A stretch of 64,000 nt of DNA from Helianthus annuus (taxonomy: Eukaryota > Streptophyta > Magnoliopsida > Asterales > Asteraceae). Location: positions 123,313,127 through 123,377,126 of the forward strand of contig NC_035435.2 of the NCBI RefSeq assembly GCF_002127325.2. Reading direction: 5' to 3'. Below the pieces are notes generated by a model. It worked only from the letters and a program-made list of their open reading frames with translations, ran no database searches and was not told the origin of the DNA. Every line of letters begins with the position of its first letter. The first letter of the stretch is position 1. The position numbers were made by a program, and so were the translations under genes. This document shows positions 49,206-59,875 of the stretch, in pieces.

Positions 49206-51049
49206 TGTAACACCCCGAATTTCGTATGACACGTTCTAATGTTTTATCTGCATATTTTTTTTTATGAAAAGAAATGGTAAACATAATTTTTACCATCATT
49301 AAGGTTTTACAAATATTAATAAAAAAAAGAGGCCTTATGTATGCATGGATGTTACTAGAGAATTATAAAAATAAAAAGAAAGTGTTATGTTCTAAAAAGA
49401 TGAAGGAGGTTAAGTGAAAATGTGAGATTAAAACACCTAACTAAAAAAAATGCCCAGTATGTGTGTGTGGGTGTATGTTCGATCGAGAGAGAGAAGCCAG
49501 GAGGAACTTCTCCTTCATAACCCTAGTCCTTCAATTCCCCACAAAATTGAAGGAGTAAAAGGCTGAGATTTCAATGCATGAGCTAGGAATCATGATTCCC
49601 TAAGTGTTATAAGTGTCAAGTAAGTTTAATTTCATGATTTGGTGATATTTGATGTAGTGGGTTTAGTGTAATCCGTGAATGCAATGTTAAATCTAGTATG
49701 AATAATGGTTGCTATGGTAGTGTAGACATCAAGATATGATAAATTCTGAATATGATGAGAATTTGGGGAAAACCCACTTATATGCTCATGAATAATTTGA
49801 AGTTGTGAAATTTTATATGTTAATTAGATGAATGTTGGTGATATTATGATAAATAGGTGAGTTAGAACAAAGTGTATATGTTTATGATGACAAGTTGTGA
49901 TGCTAAGAGATACATATACTAACTATGTTAATTAATGGATGAATTACAAAGGAAAACATGCTTTAAGTACTTGTACTTTATGCTTATTAATTAGTATGCA
50001 CATAAGGTGTTCGATGAAATGCCTAAGTCGGTTAGGTTATGGTTTTACATGAATACTTGATGAGTTAATGTAACGTGTTTATGGTAATGATGTATGTGAT
50101 TAGTAGACCTCATAAAGAAGGACAGTGAATTGTGAAAGTAATGAAAGCTAAGTGTATGAGTTATGATGTATAGGAACAAAGAAGGAAGAAGGAGCAAGTC
50201 ACTCCAAAGCGCAAGGAACCCAAGACCACGGTAAGTTCATATGAACTTTATGTACTCTACTTGTAGATTTATGAATGATAATATTTAGTACTATGAATTT
50301 AGTGTAAGTTTCCTTTACGATTCATGATTGAATAGACATAAAGAGTTTATATGGAGAAATGTCCAAAAGATAAGGTTTGAAGTAAATTGGAAAATAACCC
50401 GTTTAATGGGTTGGAATGATAAGTAGAATGATTGTTGGAATGTTTAAGAATTTGACTTGTTCATAACGGGTCAAATAATGTAAGTATAATGAAGGACTTG
50501 ATACATAGCGGTTCGTTATAAATGAATCGGAAAGTGGTATGATGAATGTTTCCGAATGGAGGTGATAATGTTAGTAAAGTTATGTGATATGTTAATGGGT
50601 CGACAGATGATACGGAATTAAAAGGATTTCAATAGTTATATATTTCGAACTAACAATGTTTTGTTGTTATGAATGATAGGTAAATCTCTTGCTTGATTGC
50701 GGCGCACTCGGACCGAACACACAATGTCGACTTTTTACACGCTTCCGGTTCAAGTTGTCTATTATGTATGGGTCAAAGTTTTTATTTTGTGATATGGTGT
50801 TAAACTTGTATTTAGTATGTTAGTATGTAGTTTGGATTTCTAAACCTTTTGTATAGGTTGTACAAAATGTTTATGGTGAACCTTATATGGTCACCACTTT
50901 GCTATTTTGAAAAATGTCGTGGAACTTAAGTAAATTGACGATGTTAAAAGCAGGGGAAAAGTTCTTAATGCAAACGGGTCATGTCAAATTTTTGTAAAAT
51001 TGTAAGAATTTTTTTGTTATTAGTCGAATGTGAAAAGTTGGGCGTCACA
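49206..51049 (+). repeat. 3' LTR (1844 bp)
   Basis: Same ends as the 5' LTR; followed by the CTTTG duplication and the resumed Harbinger coding sequence. Confidence 0.95.
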
Positions 51050-52796
51050 CTTTGTCACTAATGTCTTCATTATTTGATTCGGGGTCCTCGCCATAATATT
51101 CAACGATTGCACGCCTTTCATCCTCTAAAATCATGTTGTGTAGAATGATGCATGCGTACATCACGTTTCTTATTTGACCTTTTTCATACAATCGACAAGG
51201 CATGCTCAAAATGCGACACCTTTGTTGCAAAACACGAAATGCTCGCTCGATGTCTTTGCGTGCCGCCAGTTGAACTTTGTTAAACTTTATTCTTTTAGGA
51301 TCTAGGGTTCCATCTCTTGAAAATGATTTCACAAAAACAGCACACTCAGGGTAAATTCCATCAACAAGATAGTACCCATACTTCTACTCAACCCCGTTTA
51401 TTCGATCATTGAAAAGGGGCGAGTGGTGTATAATGTTTATATCGTTATGTGAACCAGGCATACCAAAGAATGCATGCCAGATCCAAATATCTTGTGATGC
51501 AACCGCTTCAAGTATGATAGCTGGCATTCCATGATATCCACTTGTATGAGAGCCTTGCCATGCAGTTAGACAAAATTCCCACTCCCATTTCATACAATCT
51601 AAACTACCGATCATCCCGGGAAGACCATGATATTCAGCGTGATGTTTCGAAATTTGTTGCATATCACTAAACGTCGGTTTTCTCAAGTATCTTTACATAT
51701 ATAGTTCAATGATGTACACACAAAAATTGTGAAGCCTTTCCCTAGCCACTCGTGCCGACATTTTTAAGTAGTCGTCCATTATGTCAGAACTATTGTCGTA
51801 AGCCAATTGTTTTAGGGCAGTCGTAACCTTTTGCCACGTGGTAAATCCAAAATTACCACGCGCATCGGGTCTTTGTCAAAAAAAAAACATAATTATCCTC
51901 TAATAATCCTTCGATATTCCTAAAAGTAAATTTTTACTCATACAAAAATGACGCCTAAACATTCTTTCATCATATGTTGGTTCGGGTGAGAAATAATTGT
52001 TTACCAGCAAATTGTTTGTGGTTTCACGTTCATGAACAATATACTTCCTCTGTTTGAGTTGGGGTTGAGAAGTCCCTTCATCTGCATCTTCAACAATACC
52101 TTTCACCACCATCAACACTACTGATAATAATAATTCTACCCCATCGTCAGATGAGGATGACAAAACAAATTTATCATACGAATTGCTTGAACTTGAAGTA
52201 TGCATTTTATATAATTTTTTTTGGAATTTGATAGTGGTTTTTCAATTTTCGGATGCTAAAATTGAGTAAGAAATGAAATGTTTATATAGGAAATAACTAT
52301 AAATGATTTTCTTTTAAATAGCGGTTGGCCTACGGCTAGCCAAACGATCATCAAATACTAGCCAACCATGGCCCGTCTTGTCACCCAGTCCCCTCCGCCC
52401 CACGCTAGGCACAATCCCCACGCCAAAGGGGCGACACCATGTTGGGGAATTTTCAAAAAACCGGATGATCAGAGAGGCGTGTAATCACTCTCAGATCAAA
52501 TTATTTCGGTGGTTCACCCGAATAATTTAATCGGATACAACTCTGATTTTTTGAGAAATTGAACCGGGGTATGTTTGTATGTCTGCGAATTTTCTGAACC
52601 AGGAAGAATGTCAAAAAACCTTCTACGAATTTTGGGACTTTCTGGGATGTAACTGACTAATGACAGTTATCTCTATTTTTAGGACATAACTGCATAAAAC
52701 TGCCACTGTTTAAAACATTTCGAAAAACAGCTCCAGCCAGGGGCTCTGTCCCTTGGACCCTGCTCCTAGCTGGGGCGCTGTCCCGGGACCCCCGCC

Positions 52797-53245
52797 CAGG
52801 GCCGGCCCGTAGGGGGTGCGGGGTGGGCGAAGGCACAAGGCCCAAACCCTCCGAGGGCCCAAATCTTTTTAATTTTGTATAGAATTTACGTTGTATAATT
52901 TAGAATATATATACACTGAATCGAGTGATAACATAAATGAGCCCTTGTACGAGTGATAACAAAAGGAGACATGGGTTCAAATCCCGGCATCTACAAATTC
53001 TTTATTTTAGCTTATTATTATTTTTTTTTGTTAGTGACATTTAATGCTTAATTTTGTCAACTACATCTTTCCCTTTAATTAATAAATTACTTCCTAAACT
53101 TTGCTAAAAATAACTATTTAAATTACATCCATGTAAATTTTAGTGATTGATGAGTTTATATCAAATGGAGATTTTCGAATAGGGCCCAAATTTTTTATCT
53201 CGAACAGGGTCAAAAAAAAATTTGGGATTTTCGCAGACGGCCCTA
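52797..53245. mobile_element. Short hAT element (449 bp) inside the LTR-like segment
   Basis: Ends CAGGGCCGGCCC and, reversed, TAGGGCCGTCTG, with a perfect 8-base duplication CCCCCGCC (52789-52796, 53246-53253). Non-coding. It contains a tRNA-like B box. Confidence 0.8.
52974..52984 (+). other. Pol III B box of a tRNA-like relic
   Basis: GGTTCAAATCC within ATGGGTTCAAATCCCGGCAT, followed by a T-rich tail at 52990-53030. No good A box is left, so this is a degraded tRNA- or SINE-derived piece. Confidence 0.4.
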
Positions 53246-53580
53246 CCCCCGCCAAGGGGGTGTTGCCCCCTTGGAGCCCCCGTAGAGTACCGGCTCCGCC
53301 CGTACACTCCGATTTATAATAACTCAAACAAGGGTGCACTCCCGCACCTCCTAACTTGCTTGATGTGTATTATTATTCGCTTTGATCACCAAGTCAATCC
53401 CGATTACACTAAACTATCTAACACACCATGCTCAATGCTTAGCCGGTGTGGTGTAGCCGGTGTTAAACCCAATCCGCCACCCTAAGCCATGCTCCACTCC
53501 CATAGTCTTAGACTGATTACAGGTCAGTGTGTGGAGTATGTGAAGCTCTTAACGGGCGCGTGAAGCTTCTCGGGGTCGTG

Positions 53581-53893
53581 GCAAGGCATTCGTGTCTAAT
53601 TTTTGTTTTTTTGGATTTAAATTGACTACAAGTAGATATACTTTAACTAAACATCGTTTTTATTTAAATCTTTCTGCTGCATATTTTGTGGAATGTAATG
53701 ACTGTTTTAAGTTGAAACGGTGCAATATATCAAGCAGTAAGGTGCCTCTTTTGAGACCTTATCTTAGTGACCTAACATAAACTATTATATTTCTAAGTTC
53801 TCTGAAATGACAACATTTTTTTACATGGAAAATGTGTTCATTTTATTAGTCTGATAGAAGAGTAAAAGGGAAAAACGAAAAGACAACCCCTTA
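53581..53893. other. No gene seen
   Basis: A+T-rich sequence; a 62-codon open frame at 53592 has no recognisable features. Confidence 0.4.
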
Positions 53894-53990
53894 GGGGTAA
53901 GGGTGGTGATCACTTATCACTCACAACATCCAATCAAGTTATGCCATGTTATCAACCATTATTACATCACTCACAACCTTTAGTGAAACA
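53894..53990. mobile_element. Truncated copy of the Harbinger-type MITE
   Basis: Begins GGGGTAAGGGTGGTGATCAC after TTA and matches the first about 95 bases of the copy at 24578 (CATCCAATCAAGTT, then CATCAACCATTATT). It is lost afterwards. Confidence 0.65.
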
Positions 53991-54292
53991 AATATTGTTA
54001 TTACGTGCACATACTTTTCTACAAGTATATTACAGTAAAGAGTATTTATAAATGAGAATTGGAAAAAAAAAAATATTAATACAAAAACACATATAAAACT
54101 ATTTTGGTAAGAATTTGATTCGTTGTCATTCATCATTTTTTTGCTAAACATGATTTTAACATCAACTATTCATTACCTCGAAAAAAGCTAATAGTTTTTA
54201 AATTTGTTAACACGTACGTACTATTAATTGACACGTACTATTAACAATATAAATCTTATGGCATTAGTTAACACGTACGTACTATTGTTAAT

Positions 54293-54396
54293 ATAAATAT
54301 TATGTAAGCAAAAGCTCGTGTTGTAAGAACTCTACCTACTCACCACCTCGTTTGCAAACCAACAACCCTCTAATCAAGATGCACGTGTTTAATTAA
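54293..54396. repeat. Left copy of a direct repeat flanking the MULE
   Basis: AATATTATGTAAGCAAAAGC through CACGTGTTTAATTAA, about 105 bases, is repeated at 59919-60022 with about 90% identity. The MULE sits exactly between the copies. Confidence 0.85.
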
Positions 54397-54465
54397 TATC
54401 AATAGGCTGGGACTATCCGGACACCTTGTCCGCCTATTTTCACACTTTTTGAAACCTAGACGCCT

Positions 54466-54580
54466 CGTATAGCTCTATACGAGGCGTACATGCACTGAAT
54501 TCGATGGGGTCTCAGAGGGTGTCAGGCACGATATTTAAGGAACCCTATACGAAGGGTATAGCCCTGTACGAGGCGTCCAT
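54466..54580. repeat. Subterminal hairpins, left end of the MULE
   Basis: ACGCCTCGTATAG-CT-CTATACGAGGCGT, a perfect 13-base stem, then a weaker second copy CTATACGAAGGGTATAG..GTACGAGGCGT. Confidence 0.9.
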
Positions 54581-54599
54581 GTTTGGTTTTTTTTTTGGC

Positions 54600-54870
54600 T
54601 GAAATGAGGGGTGTTTTGGTGGGTTTTGGTATGGTTTTTGGATAGTTTTTGAAGATGTGTTTTTTTGTTGAAATTTTTTTGGTTTTAAAAAAAGTTTTTT
54701 TTCTTTTTTACACTATAAAAAGTTTTTGTTTTTTAAAAATCAACTATTTTAAAAATCGTTCTTTTTTGGTTTTAAAAAAAAGTTTTTTTTTTTTTTTTTT
54801 TACACTATAAAAAGTTTTTGTTTTTTTTAAATCAACTATTTTAAAAATCGGCTCTTTAAATATATTATAT
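54600..54870. repeat. T-rich tandem duplication in the MULE
   Basis: The phrase ACACTATAAAAAGTTTTTG, then TTTTAAA and ATCAACTATTTTAAAAATCG, occurs twice about 98 bases apart (54711 and 54803), each after a GGTTTTAAAAAAAG stretch. Confidence 0.8.
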
Positions 54871-55170
54871 CGATTAAATATTATATTGTTTTTAACATTT
54901 TACTTTTTTAAATATTATTCTTTCGATTAAAATTTTATTTCTTTCAAATATTGTTTCCGTATTATATTCAGGGGGTTATATTGTTTCCGTATTATATTCA
55001 AAACATATTTTGTTGCCATATTATCTAAATTTAAGACAACAATCATTAAGTAACCGAATAACTGAAAACAAACATAAATATGACATATATAAGATAACTT
55101 TTTACATCCATAACAAAAATATATAAGATAAGTTTGTACATCCATAATAACAATAAAAACAACAACAGGT

Positions 55171-56612
55171 CTATGCATCCAAATCCGAATCTGAATCCTG
55201 ATGCTGCTGCTGCGGCTGGTGCTGCTGATGTGGTGCTCGAACCTGTGGAAGCGGTATCGGGGGTAATCCCTCTCTCTCTCGTCTATCCTGCTCCGCCCGT
55301 ACCAGCCAACCTACCAAATCGTTGAGCCTGTCAAGCTCGGCTCGTACATCCGGATGTAGCGCAGCTCCTGGGGCATGACCTCGAATAACGTGACGTGGAA
55401 ACTGAGGTGCCCCGGCAGGTGGCGGTGGCTGTGGCACTGCTGCACCGTCTAGATCCTCCGGAGGGTCCTCCACGGGCACTACATCAGCAAGATCTGCAGG
55501 AGGATGAACGGGCTCGAAATGCTCTGGTAGGGCCTCCTCTATCCATACGCCCCCTTCGCGGTTTTTAAACCGCGGGCCAACGGGGAACCTCTTGATAACC
55601 CTCATCCCCCACAGCGACGGCATACCCATCCGCGTCGGCATGATTGCCGGCGTCCGTAGATGTGGGTCCTGGTGTGGTACGAGGCCCAATGAACGGGCAA
55701 TGACGGTCACGTACGCCCCGCCATACAAAAATCCGCGCTCCTGCCGGTGATGGGCGGAGGCGTAGTACTGGGCTAGACCGTGTGCTAGCGCGCACGGCCT
55801 CCTATACAACAAACAATAAAGGAAAAAAAGATCTGTGGTCGTACACCACTCACGGCTGTAGCCGCGCGCCAAAATAGAAGTAGCAAGCAAATGGTGCAGA
55901 TACCTGCAGATAGTGTTAGCGAAATACAAAAACAGAGATTAATAAACAGTGCATATAATCACAATAATTGCCATAATAAACGTACATACCTGTATAGTGG
56001 GTCCCGAACAAACGACACCCTCCCCTTCGACTTCTCGTGCTCCCAATGATCCGCCCCCGCAATCACCTGCCAAAACCCTACAAGAGTGGGTTTTTCAACC
56101 ACCACTAGCCCTGCTGTGTAAATCTCAGTCTCGATCTCCTCCTGCATGTATAAACCACAATGCACCGCAAACTCTGCTAGCGTCATCGAACGCATAACGC
56201 CAGCAAGCCTGAAAGAAACCTCAGGCGGATGGGGAGCACCTGGGTACGGAAGCTGCACTGGCTCCCCAGGAGGGTGAAATGTGAATGACGAAAGGAACTC
56301 GACCAGCAGCTCCCTGTAGGTCGGCGTGTGCGCCAAATCAAAAAGACGATGCCACGGCGAATCGACAGGTATAAACCGACGCACTCTCGGCGTCTCAGCA
56401 ATCTCATCCATCGCATCCCAGTCGATCGATGCATGCGATCCAACGTGCATCATCCTAAGCTTCTGGCAATGACCGGCGGCGTCGGTGCCGTCGGGAAACT
56501 CTAGATATGGATGCCCCTGCAGCGTATCCACAGGCGGTCGCCGTCTCCGTCGTGGACCTTGCTGAACCGGCTCTAAGTGAATGTCATGGCCCGGCATCAG
56601 ATCGTCCTCCAT
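55171..56612 (-). CDS. ATHILA retrotransposon ORF1-like protein carried by the MULE
   Basis: Two exons, 56612-55990 and 55903-55171, join across an 86-base GT..AG intron to give 451 intact residues; the exon lengths sum to a multiple of three. The N-terminal part has an Arg-rich patch (GPRRRRRPP), then RRFIPVDSPWHRLFDLAHTP and TYRELLVEFLSSFTF, then VSFRLAGVMRSMTLAEFAVH. After the splice come YRYLHHLLATSILARGYSRE, TTTDLFFLYCLLYRRPCALA and GFLYGGAYVTVIARSLGL. This order matches, from memory, the ORF1 domain of ATHILA Gypsy elements, whose function is unknown. The C-terminus is Pro-rich with a short coiled coil (about 380-410), then a Gln/His stretch and an acidic tail DSDSDLDA. It lies between the transposase and the left TIR, on the same strand. 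The intact frame contrasts with the broken transposase. The structural call is firm, the family call moderate. Confidence 0.7.
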
Positions 56613-56676
56613 AATAAATACTGTATACGTATAAAAACAATAATAAATAAAACAATAATAAATAAATAATTAATTA

Positions 56677-56679
<3 letters not shown>

Positions 56680-56745
<66 letters not shown>
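56680..56745. repeat. (TAA)n microsatellite at the transposase 3' end
   Basis: About 22 units. On the minus strand it extends the last transposase exon as a run of Tyr codons, which is unlikely to be real coding sequence. Confidence 0.92.
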
Positions 56746-58593
56746 TGGTAGATTTCGTTGGAGTCAACACCGCTTTAATCTTTGAAAGCAGGCTTTTTTG
56801 CTGAGCTGGGGGGTGCGACTGTAATTGTTGTCTAACAACATCTAGCTCTTCGACCACGTCAAGGGAGTCGTCTATCAATTTACAACTTTGGAAGTTAAGT
56901 TTCCGCCAGAAGACGTCTATGTCTTCGAGTTGAATCGGACGCTCTGCACGGTTAAAAACAATATTGTTTAAGTAAAATGAAAAAAAGGAAATATATCACA
57001 CAAGTGTTGTACGTTTAACAATTATTACCTTCACGCATGTATTTTTCTATCCTACAAGCACAGGGCAACCCACAGCTGTGCCACATTTGGCAACCACATG
57101 ATGAATTAAAGCGCTCCAAGACATCTAGCTTCCTAATTGCCTCTCCATGCAACAAGTCAAGGGCTTTGTGGGATACTTTTCCAAGTAGGTGTTGAAACAT
57201 CGGGTGTTTGTGGTGTTTCATTGTTTTTTCGATGCTTTCTCGAAAAGTCTTCCTTATTTCACCGAACTGTGTCTCAACTATATCCCGGACACAACCAACT
57301 ACACGGTCCAACGAGCTCCTATCTTCGACGTATCTCTTTAAGTTGGCGTGTTGGCTCTCAACTCTGTTTGTAGTACGATTACCAAAGTTGCGCCTCTTAT
57401 CAGTCCACGCAAAGACAAACATCTCCTTATAGTCTTTTAGCCAGTTATCGTACACGTATTTGAAGACTCCTAAAAAGTAAAAATAATTTAATAAAATTTG
57501 CATAGGTGAGTCGTATGTTATTAGAAAAACTTACTAGAACGTTTGCACTCCACAAGTCGCTTTCGCATGTTGCGCAAGTGGTAGTCGTAGATGGGTATGG
57601 ATGGAGACTCAATCAATGTCCCCCAGAATGACATAAATTTCTTCCAGTCGTCGTCTGTGAAGGCACCCTTGCAGTGCTTCATAACATTCTGTTGTATGTG
57701 CCACCTGCAAAGAAGCCTGAAGGCGTCTGGAAATACTTTAGCACACGCGCCCATAAGGGCTAGGTCTCTATCCGTTAAAATCACACGTGGCTCCATACAT
57801 TCATCCAACATTGACTTAACCCTCTCAAGCACCCACACAAAGTTATCACCCCGTTCTTTACTAACAACGGCATGCGCGATAATAAACGATTTGTTGGTAG
57901 GCGTCATACCAACAATCTGGATAAAGGGCATATTGTATATGTTTGTCTTGTACGTTGCATCGATCATCATGACGTGGGGGAATGCACGCCACATGACTCT
58001 CGAGTCCCGATGAAGAAAGAAGATCTCTGTTCCGGGTTCTTCCCGTGTCTCGTAAATAAAGTCGTTGTTTATCAGCACATTTTCTAGTGACTGCATGGGA
58101 GTCAATCCTTGTCTTTGTCCGGCTCTAATCTTCGCTACAACGTTTTGAACGTCTTTCTGAACATGAAACCTGTCGGGGTCCTGCTTCCTTATCGTTTGAA
58201 ATATTTTGCGCGGCTCCATGTTTTGAGCTGTCAGCTGCTCGATCAGTTTCATTTCGCTTGGAGTAAACCTTCGCACAAACGCGTGGGCCGACGGGTCCTC
58301 ACAAAGTTCGTGGTTATGTTCAATTGTTCCGTCTTTTATCTCCCAGGTTTCATACGGGTGGTTTCGGACAGCCAGCAGGTAAAACGGGCAACCGGTTTTT
58401 TTGCTTCCAGCTTTTCTAAGTGTTGCTGTACTCTGGTGCTCACCACCACGATCACATTCAAGCCATACCCTCCCGGTTCTTCCCCCGATTTTCTTTGATC
58501 GACGGGTGACAATAACGAAACCATCCGCATTTGCTATTTCTTGTATCCGTTTCTTTAGTTCATCTAAGGAGTTGAAAACCTGTAACATCGACA

Positions 58594-58595
58594 AT

Positions 58596-58644
<49 letters not shown>

Positions 58645-58695
58645 TAATAATAATATAATAATAATAATAAAAATAATAATAATAAAAATATTAAT
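58594..58695. repeat. (TAA)n-rich intron of the transposase gene
   Basis: TAA array with several single-base slips, lying wholly inside the intron between the Gly/Tyr-rich exon and the FAR1 exon. Confidence 0.9.
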
Positions 58696-58859
58696 AATAA
58701 AATAGTAATTTATACCGTCTTTTTTAAGTACAGACTGTCCAGAATGGGAGGTGCTTCACCACCATATCTACCATATCCACCATAACCACCATATCCTCCA
58801 ACGTCCGAATTGTTTTGATGAACGTAAGGAGTGCCCGGGGAAATGAATTGCTGATGATC

Positions 58860-59195
58860 ACCGTCTCCTCCGTATCCACCGTATCCCCCGTATCCACCGT
58901 ATCCACCGTATCCACCATATCCACTGTCTCCTCCGTATCCACCGTCTCCTCCGTATCCACGGTCTCCTCCGTATCCACCGTCTCATCCGTATCCACCGTG
59001 TCCTCCGTATCCACCGTCTCCTCCGTATCCACCGTCTCCTCCGTATCCACCGTCTCCTCCGTATCTACCGTGTCCTCCGTATCCACCGTCTCCTCCGTAT
59101 CCACCGTCTCCTCCGTATCCACCGTCTCCTCCGTATCCACCGTGTCCTCCGTATCCACCGTCTCCTCCGTATCCACCGTCTCCTCCGTATCCACT
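58860..59195 (-). repeat. 18-base coding minisatellite (GGYGGD repeat)
   Basis: About 18 units of TCCGTATCCACCGTCTCC (plus strand), coding Gly-Gly-Tyr-Gly-Gly-Asp or -His on the minus strand. Homogeneous units suggest active expansion by slippage; the transposase stop lies in this array. Confidence 0.92.
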
Positions 59196-59619
59196 AGCAT
59201 GGTATGAGTCATCTACAGGGGCTGTTTCATCAACAGGAGGATGCTTGTTCAAATCTAGAAACGGGCTGTTTTGTTTTCCTTGTATACTAGACACAACCTC
59301 CTCTTGCTCATTAGAATCGGGAACGCCAGACTCCTCCAAAATAGACAACCGTATCATCATTAGTAAATAATAAACTAAAACAACAAGTAATTAAAACATT
59401 TACGCTAATAACTGTTACCGGAACGCTTTCGTGCCCCCACTTTTCGCTAGAATACTGCCCGAAGATATAGTTGCCGTCCCAATATGATGACATTTCAACA
59501 CTCCGGGATGATAAGAACGCAAATACAAATAAAAGAAGAAACAGAATGTGAGTGTTTGTTTGTTGAATGCTAGGATGTGGACCAAGAACGCACTGTAGGT
59601 TGCATTTTATGTGAGCTAA

Positions 59620-59875
59620 AGACGCCTCGTATAGGTCTTTACTCCCCGTATGCCTTTAAGTCATGTCGGGCATAGTCTCATCATAGTCAAATCGGTCAGC
59701 CCAAGACGCCTCGTATAGACCTATACGAGGCGTCTAAGTACCCTCGTATTGACCCCTCGTACAGGGTTAGACTCCCCGTATAAGTTGACTGATGTGACGT
59801 TGTACGAGGTGCAGAAGCTGGTCGGGAAAAGCAAACCTATACGCCTCGTATAGGGCTATACGAGGCGTCTAGAAG
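59620..59875. repeat. Subterminal hairpins, right end of the MULE
   Basis: ACGCCTCGTATAG-AC-CTATACGAGGCGT at about 59704-59731 and ACGCCTCGTATAG-GG-CTATACGAGGCGT at about 59841-59868 are perfect. Half-copies lie at 59621 and 59746. Confidence 0.92.

Larger units (their letters stand above)
42528..51049 (+). mobile_element. LTR element without gag-pol (LARD-like), 8.5 kb
   Basis: Two near-identical LTRs, a tRNA-Met PBS and a polypurine tract enclose 4.8 kb with no gag, protease, reverse transcriptase or integrase. Target duplication CTTTG at 42523-42527 and 51050-51054. The phrase CGGGGACGAAACC before the polypurine tract resembles the 3' end of chromovirus (Tekay-like) Gypsy elements, which may be its helper. 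Instead of genes the interior holds palindromic repeats, a GC-rich block, a long (TATG)n array and, around 48150-48560, a diverged relative of its own LTR. Confidence 0.92.
42473..52205 (-). pseudogene. PIF/Harbinger transposase, copy 2, split by an LTR element
   Basis: Coding starts at 52205 with a Ser/Asp-rich leader (DKFVLSSSSDDGVELLL) and an FSPEPTYDERMFRRHFCMSK block. The frame breaks near 51900 and continues with FGFTTWQKV-type sequence. A stop precedes LRKPTFSDMQQ. Then come GSLDCMKWEWE (Asp 1), LVDGIYPECAVFVKSF (Asp 2) and ARKDIERAFRVLQQ (Glu), ending DISDK at 51055. The 8.5-kb LTR element with CTTTG duplications cuts it there, and the last roughly 18 codons lie at 42473-42527. The DDE triad is present, but the stop and frame break predate the insertion, since the stop is shared with copy 1. 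No separate Myb-like ORF of a complete PIF element was found. Confidence 0.85.
41612..52439. repeat. Tandem duplication, unit 2
   Basis: Second copy of the unit that starts at 36420, separated into 41612-42527 and 51050 onward by the large LTR element. It extends past the point where unit 1 stops and includes the Harbinger N-terminal coding region and probable right end. Confidence 0.8.
42140..52439 (-). mobile_element. PIF/Harbinger element, copy 2, interrupted
   Basis: A possible terminal pair is GGTGTAGAGGGGCTTGGG at 42140 and, reversed, GGTGTCGCCCCTTTGGCG ending at 52438; both are G-rich and share GGTGT, TTGG, TGGGG and ATTG in register. No clean TWA duplication is visible, so the ends are tentative. 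Removing the LTR insertion leaves about 1.8 kb. Confidence 0.45.
52440..53580. mobile_element. LTR-like segment starting TGTTGGGGAATTTTC
   Basis: The start has the form of Copia (SIRE-like) LTRs. It contains the GC-rich phrase CCCTTGGACCCTGCT..GGGGCGCTGTCCC and, after the hAT insertion, GGGGGTGTTGCCCCCTTGG. The right edge near 53580 is a guess; no target duplication or PBS was found. Short open frames here are not convincing genes. Confidence 0.4.
56745..59493 (-). pseudogene. MULE transposase with FAR1 DNA-binding domain, one premature stop
   Basis: Five exons with GT..AG introns: 59493-59419, about 59333-58716, 58579-57535, 57469-57029 and 56943-56745. Order of parts: a short N-terminus (MSSYWDGNYIFGQYSSEKWG); a Gly/Tyr-rich tract of about 120 residues (GGYGGDGGYGG); and a FAR1/WRKY-like zinc domain with CPFYLLAVR and EHNHEL. 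Next is the DDE core: Asp in MMIDATYKTN, Asp in ILTDRDLALM, Glu in NRVESQHANLKRY. Last is a SWIM finger, CGCQMWHSCGLPCAC, then PIQLEDIDVFWRKLNF. It would cut and join element ends in the nucleus. The single lesion seen is TGA at 58983-58985, a Gly codon GGA in the neighbouring repeat units; the frame is open after it. The C-terminus after LTPTKSTN is lost in a TAA array. Splicing out part of the repeat could in principle bypass the stop. Confidence 0.85.

Noticed and set aside
56597..56760. Poly-tyrosine extension of the transposase
   Set aside because: Read-through of a TAA microsatellite, not a domain.
57137..58498. Plus-strand open frames over the MULE transposase
   Set aside because: Opposite-strand shadows of transposase exons with no recognisable features.
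58724..59212. Acidic VDTEET-type and VSSVST-type repeat proteins
   Set aside because: Alternate-frame and opposite-strand readings of the 18-base coding repeat; the Gly/Tyr frame joins correctly to the transposase exons.
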